The notes beneath the pieces were generated by a model that had not been told where the DNA came from, did not search any database, and saw only the letters and a program-made list of their open reading frames with translations. Below, in pieces: positions 13,060 to 25,012 of a stretch of 64,000 nt of DNA. A program made the position numbers and the translations under genes. How positions within the stretch are numbered: the first letter of the stretch is position 1; each line of letters opens with the position of its first letter. Source of the DNA: Leptobrachium leishanense (Eukaryota; Chordata; Amphibia; Anura; Megophryidae); NCBI GenBank assembly GCA_009667805.1, contig CM019065.1:22719822-22783821 (forward strand). The letters are read 5' to 3'.

Positions 13060-13155
13060 AAATGTTGTTCAATGTATTGTAACCCTGTCTGTACTGTGCT
13101 TATTGTACAGCGCTGCGGAATATGCTGGCGCTTTATAAAATAATAATAATTATAA
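13060..13155 (+). repeat. LINE/SINE 3' tail (tgtacagcgctgcgg ... ggcgcttta)
   Basis: The stretch tgtacagcgctgcggaatat followed by gctggcgctttataaa and an (aat)n run resembles the 3' tail found in L2-mobilised retroposons of amphibians and fish (family knowledge, not a search). A second copy of the last part lies at 54918-54955. Confidence 0.5.
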
Positions 13156-13619
13156 AATAATAATTAAAGCACAGTCAATAGGGGAGGAGTCAGCAACTTT
13201 GACCCTCCACACATTTTGAAAACTACATCACCCATGATGCTTAGTCACTTTTAAAGTGGTTGAGCCTCTGGGAAATGTAGTTGCAAAACACCTAGAGGGT
13301 TGAGGTTTCTGACCCTTGACTGGCCATTAATAGTTTATGTATCTATCTGACCCAAGCTCTAAAGGCAGAGATCTCAAACGCTGGGGCTCCAGAATTTGAG
13401 TGCCTACAATTCCCAGAATTCCGTAAATGCAACAGATGGACGCAGACTCATGGGAGTTGTAGTTCAGAAACATCTGGGGGGCTGGAGTTTGAGATCCCTG
13501 CTCTAGGGTGTTCGTATCAATCTCTTAAAAATGCCAAAAGGGATACATTCTATTTACACAAAATCACAATACAACATAGTCATGCAATAGCGTATCTGGA
13601 ATACACACACTGTGCAGCA

Positions 13620-14330
13620 GGGGCGTAACTACCAGGGGTGCAGCGGGTGCCACTGCACCTGGGCCCCTGAGTCCGGGGGCCCACAGCCGGATGGGTGGGG
13701 GGGCCCAGACTAGCCCTGCTTGCCCCACAGTCCAGGCAGGGGTCAGGCACCTGGTCTCCCGTTTGATCGTCAGCGTGTGGGATCAAACTCCCACACGTTG
13801 CACCAGAAGTAAAGGCCCTGCCGGGGGCGGGGGAGAGAGGAGGAGGAGGATAGCTGCTCACATGGGGACATGCTGGCCCCGCCCCTTCCCCCTCCACAGC
13901 CAAGCAAAGCAGAGCCTCCCCTGCTGTGCTGGAAGTGTCCAGCACGTGCAGGGAGGGGAAGAGACCTTACTTACCTATGGTAAGTATGTAACAATCAGGG
14001 GTGGTGTGTGTGTGTAGAGGCTGACTAATTACTGGGGGTCTGATACTGGCTAATTACTGGGGGTCTGGTACTGGCTGGCTAATTAATGGGGGTCTGATTC
14101 CTGACTGGCTAATTACTGGGGGTCTGATACTGGCTAATTACTGGGGGTCTGATGATGGCTAATTACTGGGGGTCTGATGATGGCTAATTACTGGGGGTCT
14201 GATACTGGCTAATTACTGGGGTCTGATACTGGCTAATTACTGGGCATCTGATGCTGGCTGTCTAATTACTGGGATCTGATACTGGGGGTCTGATATCTGA
14301 GGCCCGCGCAAAGGGTGGGTCTTGAAGGTG
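13620..14330. repeat. GC-rich repeat with an internal ~25-bp tandem block
   Basis: Opens with aggggcgtaactaccagggg, a terminus-like sequence of vertebrate non-autonomous DNA elements, followed by GC-rich sequence. From about 14028 to 14300 there are roughly ten imperfect copies of ctggctaattactgggggtc. Frames across it are low-complexity and not supported as genes. Confidence 0.5.
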
Positions 14331-14550
14331 CGGGGCGTACTGGTATGCCCCGCTGACTTCAATGGCCCACCTCGGCCCCTCCCCACGGCCGACGAGGGGG
14401 GCCCTTCATGGATTCTTGCAACGGGGTCCTGAGGTTTCTAGTTCCGCCTCTGCTGTGCAGCACAGTGCGATGGCCGCTGACATGGAAAGTATCGGGGAGG
14501 GGCCCTTTAAATATGAGCAATGGGTTTTCATTTTTTTTTTTTTTTATATA

Positions 14551-14731
14551 CAGGGTTATTCAGAGAGCATGAAAAGTAGGAGAATGACTGGAGAATGAAA
14601 AATTCTAGGTCAAAATAGCCAAACAAGAAAAATTCTCCCTTTCATCTCACTTTCCAAATCGCCAATTTTGACCTAGAATTTTTCATTCTCCAGTCATTCT
14701 CCTGCTTTTCACCTCTCTCTGAATAACCCTG
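14551..14731. mobile_element. Palindromic hairpin MITE
   Basis: The left half (cagggttattcagagag, then gagaatgactggagaatg and ctaggtcaaaatagc) is mirrored on the right half, which ends ctctctctgaataaccctg. Nearly the whole 181 bp folds into one hairpin. A related copy, broken by a LINE and a Harbinger MITE, lies at 43186-43225 plus 47211-47946. Confidence 0.8.
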
Positions 14732-16761
14732 TTAGTTAATTTCTCCCTTTTTTGTGATTTGTCTCGCTATAAACCATCCGTTTTGCTTTCTTGGATTGAT
14801 TGTATTCTGGCAGATTTGCCGCCCTCCTTTTTTTGAAGCCAGTTTCACATTTCTTACCGGTTTTGCCGTTGGTTCATGTGTTGCGATCTCATAAACAGCC
14901 TCTAAAAAATAGGAAAAAAAAAACAGGTTGGAATAGGGATTTTTTTTTAAATCGCACACGAAATCACTGGCAGCATTTTATTTTTTTATCTGTCTTGTAC
15001 ATACCGCTTTTTGTGTTGTTGTTAGTTGGGTTTGTGGTAAGTTCAGTCGTATCGTCTCTGTACAAAGGGAATATAATAAAATGTAGCTTTTAGACGATTT
15101 CATAACATTTCACAGAAAAATGACGGGAGGATCGGGAGGATTTGTTGTAGTTTAATTAATCCAGTAAATGTTTTTTTTTTACATCTTCCAATGGAGTTTT
15201 GTGAGTTTTTGAAGCGTTTAACGTTACGGCTCTTCTCATGGAGGCAGCCATGTTTCTGCTTCCTCTCCTATGTGGGTGGGATTAATCATCTAAACTGTGT
15301 GATTGACAGCTCAGCCAGGATTGCTCAAAGGGTATGGAAGGGGGTGTTCAGATAATAAAGATGTTTGTAATATTAACCCTCAAAGGCTCAGGGTTTTACC
15401 CACCATTTCAAAGTTTAGGTACAGTGCAAACGCACACATACATATGTTTATCTGGGTAATCCTAGGTTTATTTGGCTACCCATCAGGCTTCATTCCGATA
15501 AGAGCCAGACGTACCCAAATGCTGCTGGGTAATGTGTTTTCTGAGAACTTGAAGCGGTTTTTGGTTCACCCAAAACCTAGGATCAATCCTATCCATTGTC
15601 ATTGGAGCATAATTTTCCATGGCAAAGTTAGAAATCTGGGTAAGGCTTAGAAATTAGGATTAGGTTACTGTTTATGCTTTTTTTTAGGGTTAAGGCCCTA
15701 TCGTTCCGCTCTATTTTTGCTTCATTTTAAAGCAACATATTCTGCCCCCTCTTTTGATGCGAGTTTAGCGAGAAACAGTTTTTTCATTTTTTAGAAATGT
15801 TAATTATTTGTTTGTTACCCCAAAACAAAAGTTAAAAAAATTATATTTGGGGTAGGGGTGCTCCTGTGATGTAAATCTGGCCCTGCTTTAGAGGTATAGC
15901 CACTTACTTGGCATATGCGTCCTCCTGGGGCTTCTGGCAGATCAAGGTTTAAACAGAAGTACAACCAATATGGCCACACACACGGTGAATAGACCATATC
16001 CTCATGAATAGGGCTCCACCCAAAAAAGTATAACCCAAAAATGTACCACTGGAAAAGACCACACTTAATAGGGCATAGAATAAAATCAGTGTGCACCCTG
16101 GAGATCTAGGGGTGACCCTGCACAAGCCCACCACCTTACACATAGATACAGGGGTCTAAATAAATGTAAAATGTAAATTTTAACTATTTTACAAAGCAAG
16201 CCGCCCCCTTGTGGCAGGCGCCTTTAGACACATGCCTACTCTGCCTAATTATAAATCTGGCCCTGCTCAAAAGAGCAGTCATTAAGTTGGCATAGAGAAG
16301 AACCTGCCAGGGTGACGACATTGGTATTATTGCACGCTTATGCAATGTGTGATCATATCTTGTAATCAAATCTCTATCATTTATCCCCAAGTCAATTTAA
16401 AAAAAAATATTTAACCCTATATTATAGTGACAGTTACGCTGACAGGTTCTTTAGCGACGTGGAGGGCTCTGCCTAGTATACTTAGCTTAAAGATTAATGT
16501 GAGAGATAAGTCGTCGGCGCTGAAGGTGGGGTAGAGTTCAGCAGGAAAAAATGTGTTTATCTTCAGCTATTTCAGTCATTGTGAATCATATAGATAAGTG
16601 ACGTGTGAGAACTATGTGAGGTAAATGAGTCTAACAGTTGTTGTAGCCGTTAGTCTGAGATCACTGAACGCCGATAAGAAAGGAGTTGCAGTAGTCAAGG
16701 TGGGAAGGATGTTGGATTTTATCGTCTGCTTTTCTTTTTTATATTATTTTGTAGTATATAA
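14732..16761. other. No gene seen; scattered repeat remnants
   Basis: A/T-rich sequence with short, unsupported frames. About 16190-16275 is an inverted match to 48472-48550 (termini resembling cagggccggattta), i.e. a remnant of a dispersed non-autonomous element; a shorter match to the same terminus (aaatctggccctgc) lies near 15873. Confidence 0.4.
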
Positions 16762-17160
16762 GGCTGGGGTCAGACTAACGCATTTTTAACGTGCGTTTAA
16801 GCGCACTTAATCACGGCCACAGTAGCAGCAAATGATGCGCAATGACGGCCAATATACGCACAAAATTCCGGCCGCGCAACGCAAGTGGAAAATGAACGCA
16901 TTTTTTCGAGAACGCAGAACCGCTAGTACTGACATGCAGAGTGCGCTACGTCCGCTAGCGGCGTGTTTGCGTGATTAGGAGACGTCAGACGCTGCTAATG
17001 TCCAGACGCAAAAAGGGTTTTATTGACGATCCGTAAAAAATCACGCACGAAAACGCGCGTCGTCTGACCGTTTTTGCGCATTCCATGAAAAAATACGTCA
17101 ATGCGTTCGGACGCACTTTTTGACGGTCGCTGCCAATTATGCATTCGTTTGACCCTAGCC
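16762..17160. mobile_element. Harbinger-type MITE 2
   Basis: Termini ggctggggtcagacta and gaccctagcc match the other MITEs and the full element, and both flanks carry TAA, an exact 3-bp target duplication. The interior is homologous to MITEs 1, 3 and 6 (shared cgctagtactgac and gacgtcagacgctgctaatg blocks). Confidence 0.88.
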
Positions 17161-17979
17161 TAAGAATGTATCTGTCTATTTTGCAAGGAATTAAAGGGTT
17201 AAATAGACAGAGGAAACAAAGAAACATTTCTGTGTTCTGACTAGAACCTGTTTATCAAAGGAAGTAGTAATAGCTATAAATAAAAGTCTCAGTTGAACAC
17301 ATTACACATTGCGTTACGTTGTGACACTTACTTAGCGCTTCTTCTTTTGCAAAGGATTCCTAGAAAATATTAGACATGTGCATTAGTTTTAGTACTAAAA
17401 TGATTTAGTCCGAATTTTGGGATAATTTAGTTTTCGTATGACTCAAGAGATACGAAACTGCGCAGTACAAAAACGCAAGAAACTAAAATAAAATGCACTA
17501 CATTTTAGTTTCAGTCCTTTTTGTGATATTACATTGATGAGTGAAGGAGACCAGCAATGAAGAGTGCAACATCGCAAAGCTACAGAAAAGGTTTGTATGC
17601 ATAATCCTTCCTGACCCCTACCCGAAAATCTGACAGTGATAGAGCTCCAGAATACTCACTCACAGCGCAGACAGCCAGCACAGGAGAGGAAACCTTTACT
17701 TAACCATTGCATGTCTATGAGACAGACGAGATGATAAAAGCAGATGGAGAGGGAAAACATTCAAATAAATCACACTGAAAGCTAATGACAGAGGAGGGCT
17801 GGATAGTAAAAACCCCTTTATAATAAGCAGCGCTGGGAGAAGAGAGGGACTTTATAAAACGTGTGTTATCTCCCCTCCCACTCTGCATAATAGGGGCATA
17901 GAAACATAGAAAAATGTCGGCAGATAAGAACCTTTCGGCCCATCTAGTCTGCCCAATTACATGGATACTTTACCTGGAT

Positions 17980-20768
17980 TTATCTTTTGTTTAGGATAGC
18001 CTTATGCCTATCCCATGCCTGCTTAAATTCAATTACTGTTTTGGCCTCTACCACTTCAACTGGAAGACTGTTCCATGTATCCACCACCCTCTCAGTAAAA
18101 TAATGCTTTCTGATGTTACTTTTAAACCTTTGCCCCTCTAATCTAAGACTATGTCCTCTTGTTTTGCTACTTTGTTTCCTTTTAAATATACTCCCTTCCT
18201 CTACCTTTTGGATTCCCTTTACCTTTTTAAATGTTTCTATCATATCTCCTCTGTCTCGTCTTTTTTCCAAGCTGTACATGTTAAGATCATTAAGCCTTTC
18301 CTGGTAACTTTTCTCCTTCAAGCCATACACCATTTTAGTAGCCCTTCTCTGAACTCTCTCTAAGATGTCTATATCCTTCTGGAGATACGGTCTCCAGTAC
18401 TGCACACAGTACTCCAAGTGAGGTCTCACCAGTGCTCTGTACAGTGGCATGAGCACTTCCCTTTTCCTACTGCTAATACCTCTCCCTACACAACCAAGCA
18501 TTCTGCTAGCATTTCCTGCTGCTCTATTACATTGACTACTTACCTTTTTAGATCCTCTGCAATAATAACCCCTAAATCCCTTTCCTCAGATGTTGAGGTT
18601 AGGACTGTATCAAATATTCTATATTCAGCCCTTGGGTTTTTACGTCCCAGGTGCATTATCTTGCACTTATCCACGTTAAAACTCAATTGCCACAGCTCCG
18701 ACCATTTTTTTAGTTTACCTAAATCATTTGTCATTTGGCTGATTCCTCCAGAAACGTCAACCCTGTTGCAAATCTTTGTGTCATCAGCAAAAAGACATAC
18801 TTTTCCATTAATACCTTCTGCAATATCACTAATAAAAATATTAAATAGAATGGGTCCAAGTACTGACCCCTGAGGTACCCCACTGGTAACAAGACCTTGC
18901 GCCGAATAAACTCCATTTACCACAACCCTCTGTTGCCTGCCACTCAGCCACTGCCTAATCCATTCAACAATATTGGAATACAAGCTCAAATATTGCAATT
19001 TATTGATAAGCCTTCTATGTGGAACAGTATCAAAAGCCTTACTGAAATCTAAATAAGCAATGTCTATTGCACCACCTGTGTCTATTATTTTTGTTACCCA
19101 ATCAAAAAAATCAATAAGATTACTTTGGCATGATCTCCCTGAGGTAAACCCATGTTGTTTCTGATCCTGTAATCAATGTGTTTTTAGATGGTCAACAATC
19201 CTTTCCTTTAACATGGTTTCCATTAATTTCCCCACTACTGACGTAAGACTAACTGGCCTATAGTTCCCAGATTCCTCCCTACTACCCTTCTTGTGAATGG
19301 GCACAACATTTGCTAATTTCCAGTCTTCTGGGACGACTCCCGTTAGCTAGGATTGGTTAAATAAATCTGTTAACGGTTTTGCTATTACATCACTGAGCTC
19401 TTTTAATAATTTAGGGTGGATCCCATCAGGCCCCATTGACTTATTTGTCTTTACTTTAGACAGCTGCTGTAGAACCTCCTCCTCTGTAAACTGATATGTA
19501 ATTGTATCGTTAGTGTTTCCTCCTAACTGAGGTCCCTTTCCTTCCTTTTCTTCTGCAAAGACTGAACAAAAATATTCATTTAGGCAGTCAGCGAGACTTT
19601 TATCCTCTTCCACATACCTTCCTTCCTTTGTTTTTAATCTAACTAATCCTTGTTTTACTTTTCTTTTCTCGTTTATGTATCTAAAAAATGTTTTGTCCCC
19701 CTTTTTTACTGACTGAGCTATTTTCTCTTCTGCGTGTGCTTTGGAAGCTCTTATAAATTGCTTTGCCTCTTTCTGCCTAATCTTATAGGTTTGCCTATCT
19801 TCTTCACTCTGAGTTGTTTTATAATTATTGAATGCTGTCTTTTTGTTCTTCACTATTTTGGCCACTTCTGCAGAGTACCACAGTGGTTTCTTCCCTTTTT
19901 TGTTTTTGCTAACAAGTCGAATGCAATTGCCTGTGGCCTTCAATAATGCTTCCTTTAAATAATCCCATTTCTCCTGGACTGCCTTTAAACTCCTCCAGTC
20001 TGATAATGACTCCTTCACACAAAGTCTCATTTTAGAAAAATCAGTTTTTTTAAAGTCTAAAACGTTTGTTTTTGTGTGGTGCGGCTCCATCCTTGTTCTT
20101 ATATTAAACCATACTGACTGGTGATCACTAGATCCCAAATTTTCACCTACAACAACGTCCGATACCAAACCTCCATTTGTGAGTATTAAATCCAATATGG
20201 CCTCTTTACGGGTCGGCTCCTCAACTACTTGTGTTAGAGATAATCCCAGTAGGGAGTTTAGAATGTTTGTACTCCTGGTGCACCCAGCTGTTTTGGTTTT
20301 CCAGTTCACATCAGTAAGATTAAAGTCCCCCATGATAATAACTTTCCCCTTCATTGCCATTTTGGCTATTTCCTCAAGCAGCAGATTATCTAGCTCTTCT
20401 ACTTGTCCAGGGGGTCTATAGATCACACCTACACGAGCTACTGTATGATTGCCAAATGTTAGCGTAACCCAAACTGACTCTATGTTCACCTCGCTCACTT
20501 TTATTTGGTTCGTTTTTATGTTGTTTTTCACATACAGGGCCACTCCTCCTCCTTTCCTACCTTTTCTGTCTTTTCTATATAAAGAGTACCCCGGTATTGT
20601 TATGTCCCAGTTATTTTTCTCACTGAACCATGTCTCAGTAACCGCCACTAAAGCTACTTTTTCAGCTGCCATCATTGCCTCCAGTTCATTGATTTTATTG
20701 ACTAAACTGCGAGCATTTATAGACACAACTCTGAGCTTGTCATTTTTTTCCCCGCATGTTGCTTGCAC
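17980..20768 (-). pseudogene. CR1 LINE A ORF2, endonuclease and reverse transcriptase, broken
   Basis: The upstream part (20768-19347, 473 residues) is an apurinic-type endonuclease with VTETW, MGDFN and SSDHQ motifs, followed by a linker and the start of the reverse transcriptase (GPDGIHPKLL). An in-frame TAG near 19349 and a TGA near 19170, probably a decayed CGA, interrupt the palm. The frame then continues with AFDTVPHRR, VPQGSVLGP and the catalytic FADDT box (about 18795). A frameshift near 18540 precedes the last part (18501-17980), which holds the conserved RPHLEYC and WNSLPVEVV motifs of the CR1 C-terminus. With at least three lesions this copy cannot make full-length ORF2p. No single start is evident; the first part opens at a GTG. 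Confidence 0.88.
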
Positions 20769-20831
20769 CCTCCGATTTAGTTTTGGGGGACAATCAGGCA
20801 GATGTTTTTTACCCTTTTGTCCCCCCCTAGT

Positions 20832-21752
20832 TTAAATATTTCTTTGCGAAACCTTGAACTTCTCACTGAGAACATATGTTCCCCTATGAGTAAGATGCAA
20901 ACCATCTTTTTTATACAGTTCCTTTCTGCTCCAATTAGAGCTATCATGGGACACAAAGCCAAATCCTTGCTCTCGACACCATTCCTGAAGCCACAAATTA
21001 AATTCCCTATTGCGCATCTGCCTATCCTGAATGTTATGCACAGGCAAAACTTCAGAGAATGACACAGTGGACGCAATCTGCTGTATTTCACCTCCAAGAA
21101 CACAAAAATCTTCCTTAATCTCAGAAACCTCATTGCTAGCCAAGTCATTTGTCCCTAGATGGACTAGAACATCCACTTCCCCTTGCTGCTTTGCTTGTTT
21201 GACAATATTGAGAATACGTCTCTTGTCTCTACGAGCAGTAGCCCCAGGAAGACATCTCACCAAACCACTACTCTCCAGCTCAACACCTCTTATGATAGAA
21301 TCACCCAGCAACAATTGCCTTCTATCATGTCCCACCTTTTCCTTATTGTTCTTGGTTGCAGTCCTGCATACCTTAGGCATAGGGGATGGTGGTTCCTCAA
21401 CTATGGTGTCTGAGCCTACTTCCGTCTCACCACTACACTCTGAAAGTGCCTCAAAAGAATTAAGTGGAGCCACAGACTGTGGGACATGCCTTCTATCCAC
21501 AACTCTAAGTCTACCAGATCCTACAGTAGTCCATCTGCCACTCCTAGGAGGCCTCTGTGGCAGTGGCTTTGTAACAGTCATAGCCATAGCCTGAGTTTGT
21601 GTAACAGATAATTTACAAATCTCAGACTTCAAACAGGCAATTTCCTGCTGCAATAAAGATAGCTGCATACATATCAGGCACACTCCAAACCTCCAAAAAT
21701 TGGATCTAAAAACAAATGCATGACAGCTCTTACACTGGACCAAGCCTGCCAT
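20832..21752 (-). CDS. CR1 LINE A ORF1 protein, esterase-like
   Basis: An open frame of 306 residues with no internal stop. The N-terminus has Cys-rich CKSC and CLIC pairs and a short helical stretch. The C-terminal half has the SGNH/esterase pattern described for CR1 ORF1 proteins: LLGDSIIRG with the nucleophile Ser (about residue 152), VHLGTND, and KDGLHLTHRG carrying the Asp/His pair. By family it is an RNA-binding or chaperone-type ORF1 protein whose esterase activity has an unclear role in retrotransposition. It lies immediately upstream of ORF2, 63 bp apart. This is the best preserved frame of the element; whether it is expressed cannot be judged from sequence. Confidence 0.8.
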   Translation of the reverse strand: MAGLVQCKSCHAFVFRSNFWRFGVCLICMQLSLLQQEIACLKSEICKLSVTQTQAMAMTVTKPLPQRPPRSGRWTTVGSGRLRVVDRRHVPQSVAPLNSFEALSECSGETEVGSDTIVEEPPSPMPKVCRTATKNNKEKVGHDRRQLLLGDSIIRGVELESSGLVRCLPGATARRDKRRILNIVKQAKQQGEVDVLVHLGTNDLASNEVSEIKEDFCVLGGEIQQIASTVSFSEVLPVHNIQDRQMRNREFNLWLQEWCREQGFGFVSHDSSNWSRKELYKKDGLHLTHRGTYVLSEKFKVSQRNI

Positions 21753-22314
21753 TATAAAAGAATGGATTTAAACCAACAAATCTTACCTTTTTGTAGGTTT
21801 TCTACCTCCTGTCTAACCTCAGACTACCTCCAGAGTATCTCCAGAAGATCTCCTCTAAGTGCTCACTTTGAAGACTTCCCTTAGAAGGCTTCCCAAGCTC
21901 AAATTCAAATAGGTCTGATACATTTTATATTATCCAGGAGCATTATCCCCTTTCCTCATCTATAATACACCTTTAATATAAAGTCCCTCTCCTCTCCCAG
22001 TGCTGCTTGTTATAAAGAGTTTTTTTATGTCTGATACATTTAGTATCCAGCTCTCACAGTTACTCTGTCATTATGAGCCTTCAGTGTGATTTATTTGAAT
22101 GTTTTCCCTGAATTTAAAGTGCTTTATTTTATTATAAAAATTAATTTGCACCAGTCATCTCTTCTCTGAGCTTTCAGACAGATTTACGTTAATATTTTCC
22201 CTCTCCCCTGCTTTTATAATTCTGTGTCTCCCCCACAGAGATACAAAGTTTAAGTAAAAGTTCCCTCTCCTGTGCTGGATGAGCATTGCATTCCAAAGTT
22301 CTGCACCCTCCACA

Positions 22315-22615
22315 TGCCAATGCAGTAGGATGTTCTATACAGAAAGGGGCATTAATTAATGCAGGAGGATGTTCTATACATTATACAGAGAGGGGTATTC
22401 ATGCAGAAGGATGTTATGTACATTATACAGAGAAAGGTATAAATTGAGGAGGATGTTCTATATAGAGAAGGACATTAATTAATTCAGGAGCATGCTCTAT
22501 ACATTATACAGAGAGGAGTATTAATTAATGGAGGAGGATGTTATCTACATTATACAGAGAGTGGTATTAATTAATGGAGGAGGATGTTCTATACATTTAC
22601 GGAGAGGAGCCTTTT
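22315..22615. repeat. Imperfect tandem repeat (gaggatgttctatacattatac)
   Basis: Five or six imperfect copies of a unit of roughly 50-60 bp centred on aggaggatgttctata and attatacagagagg. It lies within the right arm of the foldback hAT-type element. Confidence 0.7.
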
Positions 22616-22624
22616 TTTTGCCCT

Positions 22625-22920
22625 TAAAATCCAGTGGCTGTGAGCGCTGAGATTGGCTGCTTGTTATATTATCTCTCAGTACAATGTATCAGGCTCAGCT
22701 GTTACAGTAACTGACTGGAACAGCGCTCAGAGTTTCAGTAAAACAAGGAAATAATGTTGTTCTAACCTCTTATATATAAAAATATTATTTACTAGTTTTA
22801 CTGAAACTCTGAGCGCTGTGATGAGCAGCAGTCAGTAACTGTAACAGCTTTGCCTGACACATTGTGCTGAGAGTGAGAGATACTGTAACAAGCAGCAATC
22901 TCAGCCCTCTGAGGAGCCAC
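22625..22920. repeat. Long inverted repeat, arms >100 bp
   Basis: The left arm (about 22630-22750) contains ttacagtaactgactg and gcgctcagagtttcagtaaa; the right arm (about 22796-22916) contains actgaaactctgagcgctgt and cagtcagtaactgtaacagc. The spacer is A/T-rich. RNA from this stretch would form a long stem. It is part of the surrounding foldback element. Confidence 0.8.
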
Positions 22921-23080
22921 TACAATAGTAATTGTATCCACTGGTTTTCAGCTGAATGAAATTAGTTTTCATACTAAAGAACTGAAAACTAATTTCTTTA
23001 GCAACTAAATAAATTGCATTTTAGGACTAATCCATTAGTTCAAAACGAAATTTTGTGCTGTGCACATGTCTAGAAAATAT

Positions 23081-23485
23081 AAAAAGTTATGAATACCTTA
23101 TTCTACACAAATATCCATATTTTTGTTATGCAGCAGTGTTTGAGCTTTGTATTTGCATTAATTTAATTATATCTGTTATCTTACAATAAATATGCTTTTT
23201 CGATGCTATAGTTTAATAGTGATCTCAGGTCTCTCACTGCTCTTCCCTCGGATGAGTTGCTGCAGTACAGCAGTGAAGTTTGACCTACAATGTTGTTGTT
23301 CCATACAGGAGCATGGGATTCTGCAGAGATAAAAAATAGCTGGTTGGGGTCCTGATAAAGACTTGAGCACTGGAGCATGGGGGAGGGGTTAAAGGGCGTA
23401 TTGTTAGTAAGTTAAAAGAATAGACAAGAACTTATTGTTTATCATCACAACCAAACATTTAGGCAGTTTTTGAGGAAGAAATAAT
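23081..23485. other. No gene seen
   Basis: A/T-rich sequence between the foldback element and the next short-TIR element. I see no domain, RNA gene or repeat structure in it. Confidence 0.4.
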
Positions 23486-24762
23486 AGGGGTTATTCAGAG
23501 AGATTCGAAAAGTCACCACACATTCAGTGACCTTTCGTTCCCCGCACTTCGGCGATTCCTAGTTCGCCGACCCTGCGGTGTATTCAGCAAGCACCGCAGG
23601 GCCCCCGTAGTGCAGGGAAAACTCGCCGCAAACCCGCAGAACACTCACCGCAAAACGTGCTGCAAAAACCACGCCAAACACGCCGGAAAAACTCGACGAA
23701 CCACCGATCACAGCACAGCGCAGCCGCTGGAGAAACCCGACAGGCAGATGAACGAGGTGAAAAAAAACAAAAAACAGTACGCTTGAATGTTTCAAAATTG
23801 AAACGCTGTTTGCAAAGAAACTACAGATCGAAAATGTCTGAAATTTACATATAAGATCCAATGAATGATAATAAAAAGGGCTGTTACAGAAAAAAGAAAA
23901 AACGATAAAAAAAACAAAAATAAAATTGCCTAACAAATCATGAAAAAATGCCTAAAAGATCCTACAATATCTCTAAGGTTAAGGTCAGATGAACGCAGTT
24001 TTAACGTGCATTTAGCCGCACTTATTCACGGCCGTGCTAGCAGCAAATGACGTCCAATGCCGGGCAGCATACGGAGTACGGTCGCACAAAAGTGCGGCCA
24101 CGCAACGCAAGTGGCAAATGAACGCATTTTTTCGAGAACGTGAAACCGCTAGTACTGACGTACAGAGTGCGCTGCGTCCACTAGCGGCGTGTGTGCGTGA
24201 TTAGGAGACGTCAGACGCTGCTAATGTCTGGCCAACATCACGTCCAGACGCAAAAAGGGTTTTATTGATGATCCGTACAAAATCAGGGACGAAAATGCGC
24301 ATCGTATGACCGCTATCGCGTATTCGTGAAAAAATACATCCATTCGTTCGAACGCACTTTTTCACGGACAACGCGAAAAATGCGTTAGTCTGACCCTAGC
24401 CTAAATAAAGAGACTCATTACAGCAGATTAAAATAACAAACAGTTTATTAGATATTGAATTAAAACAGGAATATTTTTAACATTGAAGCCTATGGGATTC
24501 TCCTGAATAAACCTGTTGAATGAAACCACCAAACAGCAGGGCATTTCACTGACATTCCTCTGCTGTTTGGTGTCTCTGAATAGATTAACCATTGCTTCTC
24601 TATGGGGGAGTTCACTGCCCTCGAACAGACACCGTACGTGCAGGCAATTTGGCAAACTGCCTGTTCTCTGAATAGCCGAATGGCCCCGAAAAGTCACCAT
24701 ACACGGAATTTCAGTATACGGTTACATTTCGGCGACATTTCAGATCTCTCTGAATAACCCCT
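23486..24762. mobile_element. Short-TIR non-autonomous DNA element (aggggttattcagagag)
   Basis: Left end aggggttattcagagag and right end ctctctgaataacccct are inverted repeats. Removing the Harbinger MITE inside leaves about 850 bp without a transposase. Its right half (24405-24762) is homologous to 57880-58162 and 63548-63905, including the shared blocks tttattagatattgaattaa and tgaatagattaaccatt. I see no clear target duplication, so the superfamily is not assigned. Confidence 0.65.
23977..24401. mobile_element. Harbinger-type MITE 3
   Basis: Termini ggttaaggtcagatga and gtctgaccctagcc, flanked on both sides by TAA. The left terminus has diverged by a few bases. The interior matches MITE 1, including gcgcatcgtatgaccgctat on the same strand. 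Confidence 0.88.
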
Positions 24763-25012
24763 CAAGTTTACCATTGTTGCCAGAGTAACAACTTTGACGT
24801 TTCCTAAAGTGAAATTCAAACGACAGCAGGAGAGCTTCATTTCCATTTTGTGAAACACCAAGGTACATCGTTTGTGCAACAACAGCAAACAGCACGGTTT
24901 CTTGAATATTCTCCATAGTATAATTATAATGAAAGAACATAACATAGCGGCAGAGTAGGCGTCTGCATTTCATTTGTCCAAAATTAGTTTTCCATTTTTG
25001 TTATTTTGGATA
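24763..25012. other. Spacer before the second 54-bp array
   Basis: A/T-rich, no gene or repeat recognised. Confidence 0.4.

Larger units (their letters stand above)
17898..21960 (-). mobile_element. CR1-type LINE A, near full length
   Basis: A non-LTR retrotransposon on the minus strand. In its own orientation it has a 5' region, an ORF1 with an esterase-like domain (21752-20832), ORF2 with endonuclease and reverse transcriptase (20768-17980), and a short 3' UTR ending in tctatgtttctatg, a short 3' repeat typical of CR1. The 5' boundary is approximate because no target duplication could be identified. A 5'-truncated 3' end of the same family lies at 57040-57168. Confidence 0.85.
17371..23072. 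mobile_element. Foldback hAT-type element hosting a CR1 LINE
   Basis: The left end tagacatgtgcat and right end tgcacatgtcta are inverted repeats, and both are flanked by gaaaatat (17363-17370 and 23073-23080), an exact 8-bp target duplication as made by hAT transposases. The body is a long foldback: cagcgctgggagaagagagg near 17830 is mirrored at about 21990-22010, and sequence around 17750-17790 is mirrored near 22080-22110. No transposase was found, so it is non-autonomous. A ~4-kb CR1 lies in its centre. Confidence 0.85.

Noticed and set aside
18113..21594. Plus-strand frames opposite CR1 LINE A
   Set aside because: Shadows of the minus-strand ORF1/ORF2, which carry the recognisable motifs.
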